In this document: in pieces, positions 44,588 to 53,391 of the stretch | How positions within the stretch are numbered: position 1 is the first letter of the stretch | Layout: every line of letters starts with the position of its first letter | Assembly (NCBI GenBank): GCA_018266765.1 | Contig: JAFDZU010000035.1 | Span: 9,910-73,909 of the forward strand | Reading direction: 5' to 3' | Origin: Bacteroidota bacterium | GTDB taxonomy: Bacteria; Bacteroidota; Ignavibacteria; Kapaibacteriales; UBA961 | DNA: 64,000 nt | Made by a program: the position numbers and the translations under genes | Notes under the pieces: generated by a model | Told to the model about the DNA's origin: nothing | What the model saw: the letters and a program-made list of their open reading frames with translations, nothing else | Databases searched by the model: none

Positions 44588-45871
44588 TTAGTCTTTTTTC
44601 CATTTAGACTTATTCATTGTGTCAATTTTGATAAGCGAACCGTCTTTCAATTCACGGCTGACCGCTTGGAAACTTCCACTGATAATCTCCGCATTTTCTT
44701 GGAGACCGCTTTTAATTTCGATATATCCTCTATCGCTTAATCCGGTTTCGACTTTCACCATTTTCGCTTTCAGTTTGTCGTTTAAAAACACGACGGAAGG
44801 CGGGCGTTTTGTTACTCGTTTCACTTTTTCGTCATTGGTGGTTGAGAGTCTGTTTTGTGTGACATCGGGCATCGAATTAAATGCTGTATCACGCACCGTA
44901 ACTGCTTGCAACGGAACAGAAAGAACGTCGCGGTGAGTTTCAGTTTCAATATCTACATTACAGCTCATTCCCGGACGAAGTTTGGATTCGGGGTCAACTA
45001 TCCTAATTTTCACTTGAAAATTTGTTACTTCATCTTGGGTTCCTAATTTATTTACTTTGGCAGAATGTGCAATTGCTATCACAAGACCAATTATAGTACG
45101 TTCGGGAATTGCATCTACAGTTATACGAGCAGTATCACCGATTTTTACGTTTACAATATCATTTTCGTCCACATCAACGAGTGCATTCATAACGGTTAAA
45201 TCTGCAATTCGCATCATTTCTGTTCCTTGCATTTGCGCTGTTCCGAGTACTTTTTCGCCAAGTTCGACGGTGCGAGAAGTAACGATTCCGCTCATCGGTG
45301 CGTAAATCGAAGTACGTGTTGCCTGTACTTTTACCTGCTTGAGAGCAGAAAGTGAACGGCTATATTCTGCAAGTGAAGATTGATATCGTGATTGTGCTTG
45401 GTCAAATGCAGCTTTAGCACGGTCAAATTCCTCACGAGAAGCAAATTCTTTTTTATATAATTCAGAGATACGTTTCAAATCTGCTTCACTGCGAGTTACT
45501 TCAGCTTTCACAGCTTCAATCGAAACTTTAGCGGCGTTCGCAGATGCTTCGAATTGCTCAAGTTGCGTTTCAATCAAATCCGGCTTGATGCGTACAAGCG
45601 GCTGTCCACTTCGAACAGTATCGCCGTCTTTTGCACCAAGAAAAACTACTTCTCCACTTGCTTCCGATGAAATTTTAACTTCTGTTTCGGGTTGAATCTT
45701 ACCAATTGCAGAGACGATTTGAGTAATTGTACGACGATGAACTTTCTCGACCGTTACCGAAGTTCCTTTATCACGTTTTGAAGCAATATAGGTGGCAATT
45801 CCACCTCCAATTACCACAACGCCTATCAAAAGAAGCGTTATCATTTTCGATTTTGATTTTTTCTTAGCCAT
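44588..45871 (-). CDS. MacA-like periplasmic adaptor (membrane fusion protein)
   Basis: This protein of about 427 aa starts at the ATG at 45871, preceded by AAAGG; an in-frame upstream ATG is weaker. It has one N-terminal transmembrane helix (about residues 10-30), a lipoyl domain (EASGEVVFLGAKDGDTVRSGQPLVRI), a coiled-coil hairpin (about residues 95-175, ELYKKEFASREEFDRAKAAF), the second lipoyl half (IYAPMSGIVTSRTVELGEKV) and a beta-barrel (LRPGMSCNVDIETETH). It should link the MacB-type ABC unit to the TolC-like protein encoded just upstream. Confidence 0.92.
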   Translation of the reverse strand: MAKKKSKSKMITLLLIGVVVIGGGIATYIASKRDKGTSVTVEKVHRRTITQIVSAIGKIQPETEVKISSEASGEVVFLGAKDGDTVRSGQPLVRIKPDLIETQLEQFEASANAAKVSIEAVKAEVTRSEADLKRISELYKKEFASREEFDRAKAAFDQAQSRYQSSLAEYSRSLSALKQVKVQATRTSIYAPMSGIVTSRTVELGEKVLGTAQMQGTEMMRIADLTVMNALVDVDENDIVNVKIGDTARITVDAIPERTIIGLVIAIAHSAKVNKLGTQDEVTNFQVKIRIVDPESKLRPGMSCNVDIETETHRDVLSVPLQAVTVRDTAFNSMPDVTQNRLSTTNDEKVKRVTKRPPSVVFLNDKLKAKMVKVETGLSDRGYIEIKSGLQENAEIISGSFQAVSRELKDGSLIKIDTMNKSKWKKD

Positions 45872-45914
45872 GACAAACCTTTTGTAAAACAATATTGGAA
45901 AAGTATTTTTTTAA

Positions 45915-47252
45915 TTATAAATCACCGAGCACATACCGCATCTGTGATTGTGCCTCGAAATAATTATAAACAGCGGTTATACGGTTGATTTTTGAATTGA
46001 TAAGCTGAGTATTGGCTGTAAGATAGTCCGTTACACTAGCCGCACCGACATTAAATCGTTCTTGTGCACTGTTATAATTTTGCTGTGCGGAGCGAACCGT
46101 TCGTGCTGTAATTTCAAGTTGTTTTTCAGCAGAAGCAAGATTAAGAAAAGCAGATTGAACTTGAGCTTTAAGTGTTTGTTCGAGTTGGGCTTGTTCTATT
46201 TGGCGTTGTGTTACTTCGAGTTTAGCGTTTTGAATTTGTGTATTCGTCGTAAAATTCTCGAATATCGGCACGCGAAGATTCAAGCCGATTGTCGAACTCC
46301 CAAACTTGCTGAAATTATCAAATTCGGTGTTTTGCCACGACCAGCCGCCACTTGCCGAAAGAGTAGGATAATACCCGCTACGTGAACCTTCTAAACTCGA
46401 CTCTGCCGCTTGAATTCTGGATTTAACAGCTGCATAGTCAGGACGTTTTTCGACAGCATGACTAATCGCGGCATCCATGCTTCCGATTTCCATCCGAAAG
46501 TTTTTTATTTCATTATCGGAAACATCACTTGCCAAACTTGATTCGGTGAATTCAGCATTTTGAGCCGGATTAAGTCCCATTGTGGTTAGTAATGTTGCTT
46601 TTGCAAGATTCATTTGATTTTCCGATTGGACAAGTTCCAATTCACGAGAACCATTGTCTGCTTCTTGTGCATAGACCGTACCGATTGCTGTTACTCCGGC
46701 TTCTTGCCGAGCTTTTGCTCGTTTTAACTCGTTATTTCCTAATTCTAAATTTTCTCTGCGTGTTTTTACGATTTGCCCGTTTTTGAGAATTGCAATAAAC
46801 TGTTGCCAAATTAAATATTTAGTTTGAAGTGAAACTGATTCGGTAGTAGATTCGAGAGAAGCAACTGTGGACTGTGCTCGGCTATAATTCGATTCACGCG
46901 AAAAACCGTTGAAGATAGTATATTGCGCTCCGAGATTCATGGAATAACTATTGGCAGGAGCAGAAAATCCACCCGGAAGATTAAATTGTCCACCGCCTTC
47001 CGTATTCAATCTGCGTTGATACCCCATATTGAAACTCACCGACGGTAAAAATTGACCAAATGCACCCTGAATATCTGCCGTTGCTGTCCGAAGTCGAGCT
47101 TTGGCGATTTGTACATCGTAATTTTGAGAAGTTGCAACATTCAGACAGTCAGTCAGCGAATATGAAATTGATGCTCCCGTGGATTGGGCATCCGAGGTAG
47201 AGGCATTGAAGATAATTGCGGCTGTTACAAATAGTGCCTTCACTAATTTCAT
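45915..47252 (-). CDS. TolC-family outer membrane efflux protein
   Basis: This 445-aa outer membrane factor has a signal peptide (cleavage near residue 22, TSDAQ). Its two repeated halves have helices such as FLPSVSFNMGYQRRL and FNVGAASVTDYLTANTQLINS. It is the first gene of the five-gene operon (tolC, macA-like, ATPase, permease, permease), 43 bp before the adaptor gene. It is the third outer membrane factor in the window, and each sits with its own pump. Confidence 0.92.
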   Translation of the reverse strand: MKLVKALFVTAAIIFNASTSDAQSTGASISYSLTDCLNVATSQNYDVQIAKARLRTATADIQGAFGQFLPSVSFNMGYQRRLNTEGGGQFNLPGGFSAPANSYSMNLGAQYTIFNGFSRESNYSRAQSTVASLESTTESVSLQTKYLIWQQFIAILKNGQIVKTRRENLELGNNELKRAKARQEAGVTAIGTVYAQEADNGSRELELVQSENQMNLAKATLLTTMGLNPAQNAEFTESSLASDVSDNEIKNFRMEIGSMDAAISHAVEKRPDYAAVKSRIQAAESSLEGSRSGYYPTLSASGGWSWQNTEFDNFSKFGSSTIGLNLRVPIFENFTTNTQIQNAKLEVTQRQIEQAQLEQTLKAQVQSAFLNLASAEKQLEITARTVRSAQQNYNSAQERFNVGAASVTDYLTANTQLINSKINRITAVYNYFEAQSQMRYVLGDL

Positions 47253-47404
47253 TGTGTAGTCCTGCTAATATTAAAGAATAAATAATCGAGAATCGGCTGT
47301 TGGATTTTGGTCTTGCTTTAGAATTCAAGACGCTTAAAGTATAACGCAGGCAAAATTATTTTGTTGCATTGTTTTTTAGTGAAGGGAAAATAACTACTTT
47401 TTAC

Positions 47405-47435
47405 TTTGTTCATTTAGAAATTATCCGTAAATTTT
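47405..47435 (+). promoter_or_regulatory. Possible moeA promoter
   Basis: TTTG (47405-47408), a 19-nt spacer and TAAATTTT (47428-47435) differ by one base from the Bacteroidota consensus. It lies about 50 bp before the moeA start. Confidence 0.4.
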
Positions 47436-47484
47436 CTGGGCAGTTATAATTGCAGAACAATTTACCCAAACATAAGCTATATCT

Positions 47485-48672
47485 ATGATTTCAGTTCAAA
47501 AAGCACAAGAAGCCGTCATTGAGGCAATGAATCTCGGCAATGAAATAAACTTGCCGGTTGCCGAGTCACTCGGTTATGTGGTAGCGCAAGTGGTTTATAG
47601 TCCACTTGCACTTCCTCCGTTTCGCCAATCGGGTGTGGACGGCTATGCTTTTCGATTTGAAGACTATAAAAACGGTGAAGAAATTCAGGTCATCGGAGAA
47701 TCTTCCGCAGGAAAAAGTTTTCTACGGCAAATTGAACACAATCAAGCAGTTCGGATATTTACTGGGGCAGAAGTTCCCGACGGTGCAGATACGGTAGTCA
47801 TGCAAGAGAAAGTAACAAGAGAAGGCAAGGCACTTTTTATCAACGACCAAGCGATTACATTTGCTGCGAATGTTCGTCCGAAGGGTTCGCATATCAATAG
47901 TGGCGATGTGGCTCTCACTCGCGGAAGTGTTATTACTGCAGGAACTATCGGGTTTCTTGCTTCGATGGGAATTCGAGAAATCAGTGTTTTCTCCAAGCCG
48001 CGGGTGGCAATTATTATCACCGGAAATGAACTCCGTCAGGCGGGTGAGCAATTAGAATCGGGACAAATTTATGAATCAAATGCAGTTTGCTTGCAGGCGG
48101 CTTTGCAAGCAATGCGAATTAAACCAACTGAAATACTGTTTGCACCTGACGATGAAGAATCTATTCGCTCGGCTTTTCGCAGAGCTACCACACAAGCAGA
48201 TTGCGTACTTATAACAGGAGGAATTTCGGTTGGTGATTATGATTTTGTAGGGAAAATTCTTCGTGAAGAACAAGTCAGTGAAATATTCTACAAAGTAAAA
48301 CAGCGTCCGGGGAAACCTTTATTTGTCGGCAAATTCGGCAACGTCAGCGTCTTTGCATTACCGGGCAACCCTGCTTCGGTACTCACTTGTTTTTATGAAT
48401 ATGCTCTACCGGCTCTGCGAACCGTGATGGGATATCCGAGCCCTTTTTTACAATCATTACAACTTCCTCTCAATCGAACAATAACTACCATTAAAGGGCT
48501 TACGTTTTTCCTAAAAGCAGCAACCGATTTCCAAACGGTTACTTCACTCGACGGACAACCATCGTATATTATGCGTTCATTCAGCGAGGCAAATTGTTTT
48601 ATTGTTGTTCCCGAAGATACAGTGCAGATTGAGGCGGGAGAAATAGTCGAAGTACATTTATTGCCTAACTAA
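47485..48672 (+). CDS. moeA: Molybdopterin molybdenumtransferase MoeA
   Basis: This 395-aa enzyme inserts molybdate into adenylylated molybdopterin in the cytoplasm. Family motifs in order: FRQSGVDGYAFR (about residue 48), IFTGAEVPDGADTVVMQE, VRPKGSHINSGD, ITGNELRQAG, LITGGISVGDYDF, KQRPGKPLFVG and ALPGNPASVLTCFYEYALP near residue 293. Length and domain order are normal. No other molybdenum cofactor gene is adjacent. It converges with the hexapeptide-repeat gene, with 13 bp between stops. Confidence 0.95.
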   Translation: MISVQKAQEAVIEAMNLGNEINLPVAESLGYVVAQVVYSPLALPPFRQSGVDGYAFRFEDYKNGEEIQVIGESSAGKSFLRQIEHNQAVRIFTGAEVPDGADTVVMQEKVTREGKALFINDQAITFAANVRPKGSHINSGDVALTRGSVITAGTIGFLASMGIREISVFSKPRVAIIITGNELRQAGEQLESGQIYESNAVCLQAALQAMRIKPTEILFAPDDEESIRSAFRRATTQADCVLITGGISVGDYDFVGKILREEQVSEIFYKVKQRPGKPLFVGKFGNVSVFALPGNPASVLTCFYEYALPALRTVMGYPSPFLQSLQLPLNRTITTIKGLTFFLKAATDFQTVTSLDGQPSYIMRSFSEANCFIVVPEDTVQIEAGEIVEVHLLPN

Positions 48673-48685
48673 GGCACCAACTGTT

Positions 48686-49228
48686 TTATCGAATTTGTTT
48701 TCGATATTCGGCGGTGTAGCGAACATAATTTGCGGCTGATTCTTCAAGTTTGATACGTTCTTCTTGGGTTAATTCACGAATAATTTTAGCCGGAACACCC
48801 GCAACTAATGTTCCTTCAGGTACTTCAAATCCCTCGCGTACAACTGCTCCGGCGGCTACAAGTGAATAATTATTTACAATACTACGGTCGAGAACTCTTG
48901 CACCCATTCCTATCAAGACATAATTTCCGATGGTAGCTCCGTGAAGAACTGCCGAGTGCCCTACTGTTACGTTATCACCAATAATGAGCGGATATTTATT
49001 GTGGGTTACATGAAGCATCGAAAGATCTTGAATATTAGTCCGTTTTCCGATACGAATAAAATGTACATCGCCGCGAATCACAGAATTATACCAGACCGAC
49101 GAATCCTCCCCAATTTCCACATCACCGATAATTCTCACACCTTCGGTAAGAAATACAGTTTCATGGATTTTTGGAGTAATTCCATGATACGTCAGTATCG
49201 AAGCATTTTTTCCGGTTTCTATCGGCAT
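48686..49228 (-). CDS. Gamma-carbonic-anhydrase-like hexapeptide-repeat protein (YrdA/PaaY family)
   Basis: This 180-aa protein folds as a left-handed beta-helix of hexapeptide repeats (about residues 25-150: IGEDSSVWYNSVIRGDV, IGDNVTVGHSAVLHGATIG). The probable metal-binding histidines are in HVTHNK and GHSAVLHG, as in gamma-class carbonic anhydrases. The C-terminal helix RELTQEERIKLEESAANYV is typical. It may have carbonic anhydrase activity, but many relatives have none or act on CoA thioesters. It is 22 bp after the Crp/Fnr gene on the same strand, so probably co-transcribed. Confidence 0.88.
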   Translation of the reverse strand: MPIETGKNASILTYHGITPKIHETVFLTEGVRIIGDVEIGEDSSVWYNSVIRGDVHFIRIGKRTNIQDLSMLHVTHNKYPLIIGDNVTVGHSAVLHGATIGNYVLIGMGARVLDRSIVNNYSLVAAGAVVREGFEVPEGTLVAGVPAKIIRELTQEERIKLEESAANYVRYTAEYRKQIR

Positions 49229-49249
49229 TATGATTGTATTATTAGATAG

Positions 49250-49960
49250 TTAGTCGTCCACATTAGCAGTTTTGAGAAGCGCGCCGTAATTTAATATTTT
49301 GATATTTCGCCCACGTATATCCACATAATTTTTCTTTTTGAATTCGGCAAGTAAACGAATTACCGTTTCAGTTGCTGTGCCTATCATCGTAGCTAATTCT
49401 TCACGAGATAGCATTACAGCAAGAGTTTTTTTATCGTTTTGGAGTCCGTAGGTTTGGTAAAGAATCAGAAGTCCTTCTGCAAGTCGTTCTTTTACGGATT
49501 TTTGTGCCATCTCGACGACCTTCATTTGCGCATGGCGTAATTCTGTTGAAAGCAGTTGCATCATATCAAATGCAAGACGTGAATCCATTCTTACAACTTC
49601 AAAAAATGTTTCTTTAGGGATACTGCAAACTGAAGAATCTTCGAGAGCAACAGCAGAAGTATAATATGCCTCGCCACTTAATAAAGCTCGATATCCCATA
49701 ATATCACCTTGCTTTGCCAATCGTATAATTTGGTCACGTCCGTCAGAGCCAAGCTTTTGAAGTTTAATTTTACCATGATGAATACAAAGCAAATGTGAAG
49801 GATACATCCCTTCGGAAAAAACAACTTCACCTTTTTGGTAATGTCTGCATTGTTTTCCGGTGTTGATAATATTGAGTTCCATCATCGGAAGTTCAGAGAA
49901 CACAGACCCTTCACGGACTTCGCAATCATTACAATCAGGCACAGTAACAGCTGTTTTCAT
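49250..49960 (-). CDS. Crp/Fnr-family regulator, FNR-like with incomplete cluster cysteines
   Basis: This 236-aa protein has an N-terminal cyclic-nucleotide-type sensor domain (about residues 25-140) and a C-terminal Crp helix-turn-helix (LSREELATMIG, TATETVIRLLAEF), keeping the Glu and Arg that read the GA step in Crp/FNR sites. C10-x2-C13 and C112 (SSVCSIPKETF) align with FNR cysteines 20, 23 and 122, but the position of FNR C29 is Ser19. C38 and C59 are other possible ligands. It is divergent from the cbb3 oxidase cluster, and a perfect palindromic site lies in the shared 142-bp gap. An oxygen or redox signal is likely but not proven. Confidence 0.88.
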   Translation of the reverse strand: MKTAVTVPDCNDCEVREGSVFSELPMMELNIINTGKQCRHYQKGEVVFSEGMYPSHLLCIHHGKIKLQKLGSDGRDQIIRLAKQGDIMGYRALLSGEAYYTSAVALEDSSVCSIPKETFFEVVRMDSRLAFDMMQLLSTELRHAQMKVVEMAQKSVKERLAEGLLILYQTYGLQNDKKTLAVMLSREELATMIGTATETVIRLLAEFKKKNYVDIRGRNIKILNYGALLKTANVDD

Positions 49961-50026
49961 AGTTTTATTGAAGATAGTTTAACTGACGAATTTATTTCCA
50001 ACTGTAATTTCATCATTTCTTGAAAC

Positions 50027-50040
50027 ATGACAAAGGTCAT
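50027..50040. promoter_or_regulatory. Crp/Fnr-type operator in the divergent cbb3 promoter
   Basis: ATGAC-AAAG-GTCAT is a perfect palindrome with the 4-bp spacing of FNR sites. Its centre (50033.5) is about 41.5 bp upstream of the start predicted from the -7 box at 50063-50070, the normal class II activator position. Confidence 0.75.
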
Positions 50041-50062
50041 ATTTTTTTAATTCAATTTAGAG

Positions 50063-50070
50063 TAATTTTG
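50063..50070 (+). promoter_or_regulatory. -7 element of the cbb3 oxidase cluster
   Basis: TAATTTTG, followed by C, matches TAnnTTTG. There is no TTTG at -33; the upstream Crp/Fnr palindrome probably replaces it. The leader to the ccoI ATG would be about 27 nt. Confidence 0.65.
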
Positions 50071-50102
50071 CGTACAAATAAATAGACTGTTCGAATTAAT
50101 AT

Positions 50103-52520
50103 ATGAATTCTCAACTTCTGCACAACTCAAAAGTCACTTGCTCTCATTGTGGAGAGGACTGTAAGAGTGACATTGTCCCCCTCGAAAGCGGCGAACGCTT
50201 TTGTTGTGAGGGATGCAGAACTGTATTTGAACTCTTGCGTGATAATAATTTATGCACGTATTACGACTTAGATAAAACTCCAGGAATATCATTTAGGTTC
50301 AAATCTAATGCACCGCGTTTCGACTATCTGGATTCGCCTGAAATCGAACGTCAACTTATAGATTTTACTAAAGGTTCCATCAGTAAAGCAGCATTTTATT
50401 TACCACAGATGCACTGTTCTTCGTGTTTGTGGCTTCTCGAAAAACTTTACAAACTCAACGATGGAATCATCGCATCCGAAGTTAATTTCCTTCGCAAGGA
50501 AGTTAGTATCACCTTTAATAATAGCAAAGTTCGTTTACGTGGGATTGTAGAATTACTTGCTAAAATTGGCTACGAACCCGAAATTCGATTAAGTAATCTC
50601 GATAAAAGAAAAAAAGATAACAGCCAACGCGACTTATATTTGAAACTCGGACTTGCCGGATTCGCCTTCGGCAATTCCATGATGCTTAGTTTTCCTGAAT
50701 ACTTATCATTTGGAAATAACTTAGATGCAAATTTACGATGGTTTTTTGGAATACTCAACATAGTTCTTGCTACTCCAGTATTGTTATACAGCGCAAAGGA
50801 TTATTTTATTTCATCATGGCAAAGTATCCGCAGTCGTACAATGATGCTGGATGTTCCGATTGCCCTTGGAATTCTCGCACTCTATTTTCGGAGCGTTGTA
50901 GATATACTGACAAGTTCGGGAAGTGGGTTTATGGATTCGTTTACAGGATTAGTATTCTTTTTACTTATCGGTAAACTCTTTCAAAAAAAGACATTTGAAA
51001 CTTTATCATTCGACCGTAATTATAAATCATATTTTCCGTTAAGTGTACTCCGAAAACAACAAACAAGTGATGCAAGTATTCCCGTTTCTTCGTTAAAAGT
51101 AGGTGATATTTTTTTAGTAAGAAATAACGAAATTATCCCTGCTGACGGTATTCTCCTTTCTGAGATAGGTCAGGTAGATTATAGTTTCGTAACAGGTGAA
51201 TCCGAACCTGTGGAGGTTTTTAGGGCAAGTGATATCTTTGCCGGCGGAAGAACTGTCGGTGCAGTTTTAGAAATTCAATGTACCAAAGAATGTTCACAAA
51301 GTTATTTAACTCGGCTTTGGAATAATGATATTTTCAAACGTGAAAAGCCCCAGACGCTCTTGGATGTGAACAGCAGATTCGGAAAGTGGTTCACAATTGC
51401 AACTCTCACAATTGCAATAACATCAGGTGTGTATTGGTTTTTTATTAATCCTACTATTGCCCTGAATGTATTTACATCTGTATTGATTATTGCTTGTCCT
51501 TGCGCGCTTACTCTCGCCGCTCCTTTTGCCTTGGGATGGTCATTGACAATATTTGGCAAATCAAAATTTTACCTCAAAAATTCTTCCGTCGTCTTAGATT
51601 TAGTAAACCTTACGTCCATTGTTTTCGATAAAACCGGAACACTTACTGAAACCCATAGGAGCAGAATTACTTATGTAGGAACGATCCTCACGTTTGAAGA
51701 GCAACGACTTATTCAGACTTGTTTGCGTAATTCAACCCATCCCTTAAGTCGAAGTGTAGCCGCTGAAATGCCACAACAAGACGGGCTTATTATTCAAGAA
51801 TTCAAAGAAATCTCGGGTAGCGGTGTTGAGGCAAGTATTTCAGGGAGAAAAATCATAGTTGGTTCGCATAAATTTATAGCTGAGAAATGTACTAATGTTC
51901 AATTGCAAAGAGTGAATACATCTTCAGTACATGTAGCAATTGATGGAGCATATAAAGGATATTATGAGGTTGCAAATTCCTACCGTGATGGTCTAAAAAA
52001 GTTATTTTCCGATTTAAAACAACAGTTTGAGTTATTCTTACTTTCGGGAGATAACAGCCGTGAAAAGAATGGACTGTTATCACTTTTTGAAGAAGAAATA
52101 ACCATGCGCTTTTCGCAGTCTCCTGATGATAAATTGGAATTTATTAAGAGTTTACAGAGTAAAGGGGAGTTTGTTGCAATGGTGGGTGACGGACTTAACG
52201 ATGCCGGAGCTTTGCAACAAAGTAATGTAGCGATAGCAATCAGCGAACAAACAGGTTCATTCTCACCGGCTTGCGATGCTATACTTTCGGCAGAGGAACT
52301 TACGAAACTCCCTCAATTTATTCGTTTTGCAAAATACAGCAAACGAGTAATAATTTCGGCATTCATTATATCAGTAATTTATAATTTAATTGGACTTGGG
52401 TTTGCAATTTCAGGTTCGCTTACACCGATGGTAGCAGCGATTTTTATGCCCGTTTCATCTATTACTATTATTGGATTTACTACCGGAGCAATTGTTTGGA
52501 ACTCAAGGAAGTTGAATTAA
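50103..52520 (+). CDS. ccoI: Copper-transporting P-type ATPase CcoI (cbb3 assembly)
   Basis: This 805-aa membrane ATPase exports copper for insertion into the cbb3 oxidase. It has an N-terminal Cys-rich metal domain (CSHC, FCCEGC; residues 13-38), a heavy-metal-associated domain with C105-SS-C108, eight helices, the ion-path motif CPC (465-467), phosphorylation site D509-KTGT and GDGLNDAGAL in the hinge. This layout, with the N-terminal zinc-ribbon-like part, is characteristic of CcoI/FixI rather than CopA. It opens the oxidase cluster, directly downstream of the Crp/Fnr site. Confidence 0.95.
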   Translation: MNSQLLHNSKVTCSHCGEDCKSDIVPLESGERFCCEGCRTVFELLRDNNLCTYYDLDKTPGISFRFKSNAPRFDYLDSPEIERQLIDFTKGSISKAAFYLPQMHCSSCLWLLEKLYKLNDGIIASEVNFLRKEVSITFNNSKVRLRGIVELLAKIGYEPEIRLSNLDKRKKDNSQRDLYLKLGLAGFAFGNSMMLSFPEYLSFGNNLDANLRWFFGILNIVLATPVLLYSAKDYFISSWQSIRSRTMMLDVPIALGILALYFRSVVDILTSSGSGFMDSFTGLVFFLLIGKLFQKKTFETLSFDRNYKSYFPLSVLRKQQTSDASIPVSSLKVGDIFLVRNNEIIPADGILLSEIGQVDYSFVTGESEPVEVFRASDIFAGGRTVGAVLEIQCTKECSQSYLTRLWNNDIFKREKPQTLLDVNSRFGKWFTIATLTIAITSGVYWFFINPTIALNVFTSVLIIACPCALTLAAPFALGWSLTIFGKSKFYLKNSSVVLDLVNLTSIVFDKTGTLTETHRSRITYVGTILTFEEQRLIQTCLRNSTHPLSRSVAAEMPQQDGLIIQEFKEISGSGVEASISGRKIIVGSHKFIAEKCTNVQLQRVNTSSVHVAIDGAYKGYYEVANSYRDGLKKLFSDLKQQFELFLLSGDNSREKNGLLSLFEEEITMRFSQSPDDKLEFIKSLQSKGEFVAMVGDGLNDAGALQQSNVAIAISEQTGSFSPACDAILSAEELTKLPQFIRFAKYSKRVIISAFIISVIYNLIGLGFAISGSLTPMVAAIFMPVSSITIIGFTTGAIVWNSRKLN

Positions 52521-52561
52521 TATTTGAGTTGTTTTGTTTAAATTTTTATTGAGGAATATCT

Positions 52562-53068
52562 ATGAATCAAGCTCATGTTCATTTAGTTCTTAATCATTTA
52601 CCAATCATTTTTCCATTAGTTGGATTATTGGTGATGGTAGGGGGTATAATTCTTCGTTCTGATATTATAAAACGTATTGCGTATTCAATTTTTATAATTG
52701 GTGCATTATCTGCTATAGTTGCTTTTATTACAGGTGAAGGTGCAGAAGAAGTCGTCGAAAAAGTTCAAGGGGTGAGCGACCAGTTTATCAAAGCTCATGA
52801 AGAAATCGCAGATGTTTTTGCTGCATTATCATACATCCTTGGTGGAATTTCACTTATTGCATTCTGGGCAAACTGGAAACAAAAATCGTTCTCAAATGCA
52901 CTATCGTTTAGTACTGTCATTTTTTGTTTAGTGGTATTATTTTACGCTCAAAAAACAGGAACATCAGGTGGTGAGATTAGGCATACAGAAATCAGAAATT
53001 CGACTTCAGCAACTCCTTCAACCCCGGAAATAAACACAACAAAAAAAAGTGGTGGAGATGAAGATTAG
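52562..53068 (+). CDS. DUF2231-like membrane protein, unknown function
   Basis: This 168-aa protein has four transmembrane helices and a short soluble tail. HVHLVLNHLPIIFPLVGLLV at the start and FITGEGAEEVVE near residue 60 are reminiscent of the DUF2231 group. Conserved His5, His7 and His12 near the first helix and His78 could bind heme or metal. AQKTGTSGGEIRHTE follows the last helix. It lies 41 bp after ccoI and 109 bp before ccoS, so it is a likely accessory protein of the respiratory cluster. Confidence 0.75.
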   Translation: MNQAHVHLVLNHLPIIFPLVGLLVMVGGIILRSDIIKRIAYSIFIIGALSAIVAFITGEGAEEVVEKVQGVSDQFIKAHEEIADVFAALSYILGGISLIAFWANWKQKSFSNALSFSTVIFCLVVLFYAQKTGTSGGEIRHTEIRNSTSATPSTPEINTTKKSGGDED

Positions 53069-53177
53069 AAATTATCTCATTGAGAAATATTAGTTGGGAA
53101 AGTAACTAAGTATTAATAAATAGTTCTATAATTGGAACATATTTTAACAAAAATTCTTCAATATTTATAATTCAAAC

Positions 53178-53342
53178 ATGGAAGCTCTTTATATGCTCAT
53201 AGGATTTAGTTTGCTCGTTGCTATAGGTTTCTTGTGTGCATTCTTTTGGGCAGTACGAACCGGTCAATTTCAGGATAAATACACTCCTGCAGTGCGAATT
53301 CTTTTTAACGACGACGAAATTAGAACAAAAGACAAAAAATAA
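53178..53342 (+). CDS. ccoS: cbb3 oxidase maturation protein CcoS
   Basis: This small gene encodes 54 aa. It has one transmembrane helix (residues 5-25, LYMLIGFSLLVAIGFLCAFF) followed by the CcoS signature WAVRTGQFQD and an acidic/basic tail with DDEIR. CcoS is required to insert cofactors into the oxidase. It sits between the DUF2231-like gene and ccoNO, 49 bp before the latter, the expected place. Confidence 0.9.
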   Translation: MEALYMLIGFSLLVAIGFLCAFFWAVRTGQFQDKYTPAVRILFNDDEIRTKDKK

Positions 53343-53391
53343 ATAAATCATTATCTATCTTATATTTCAATTTATTGTAGGAGTACACACG

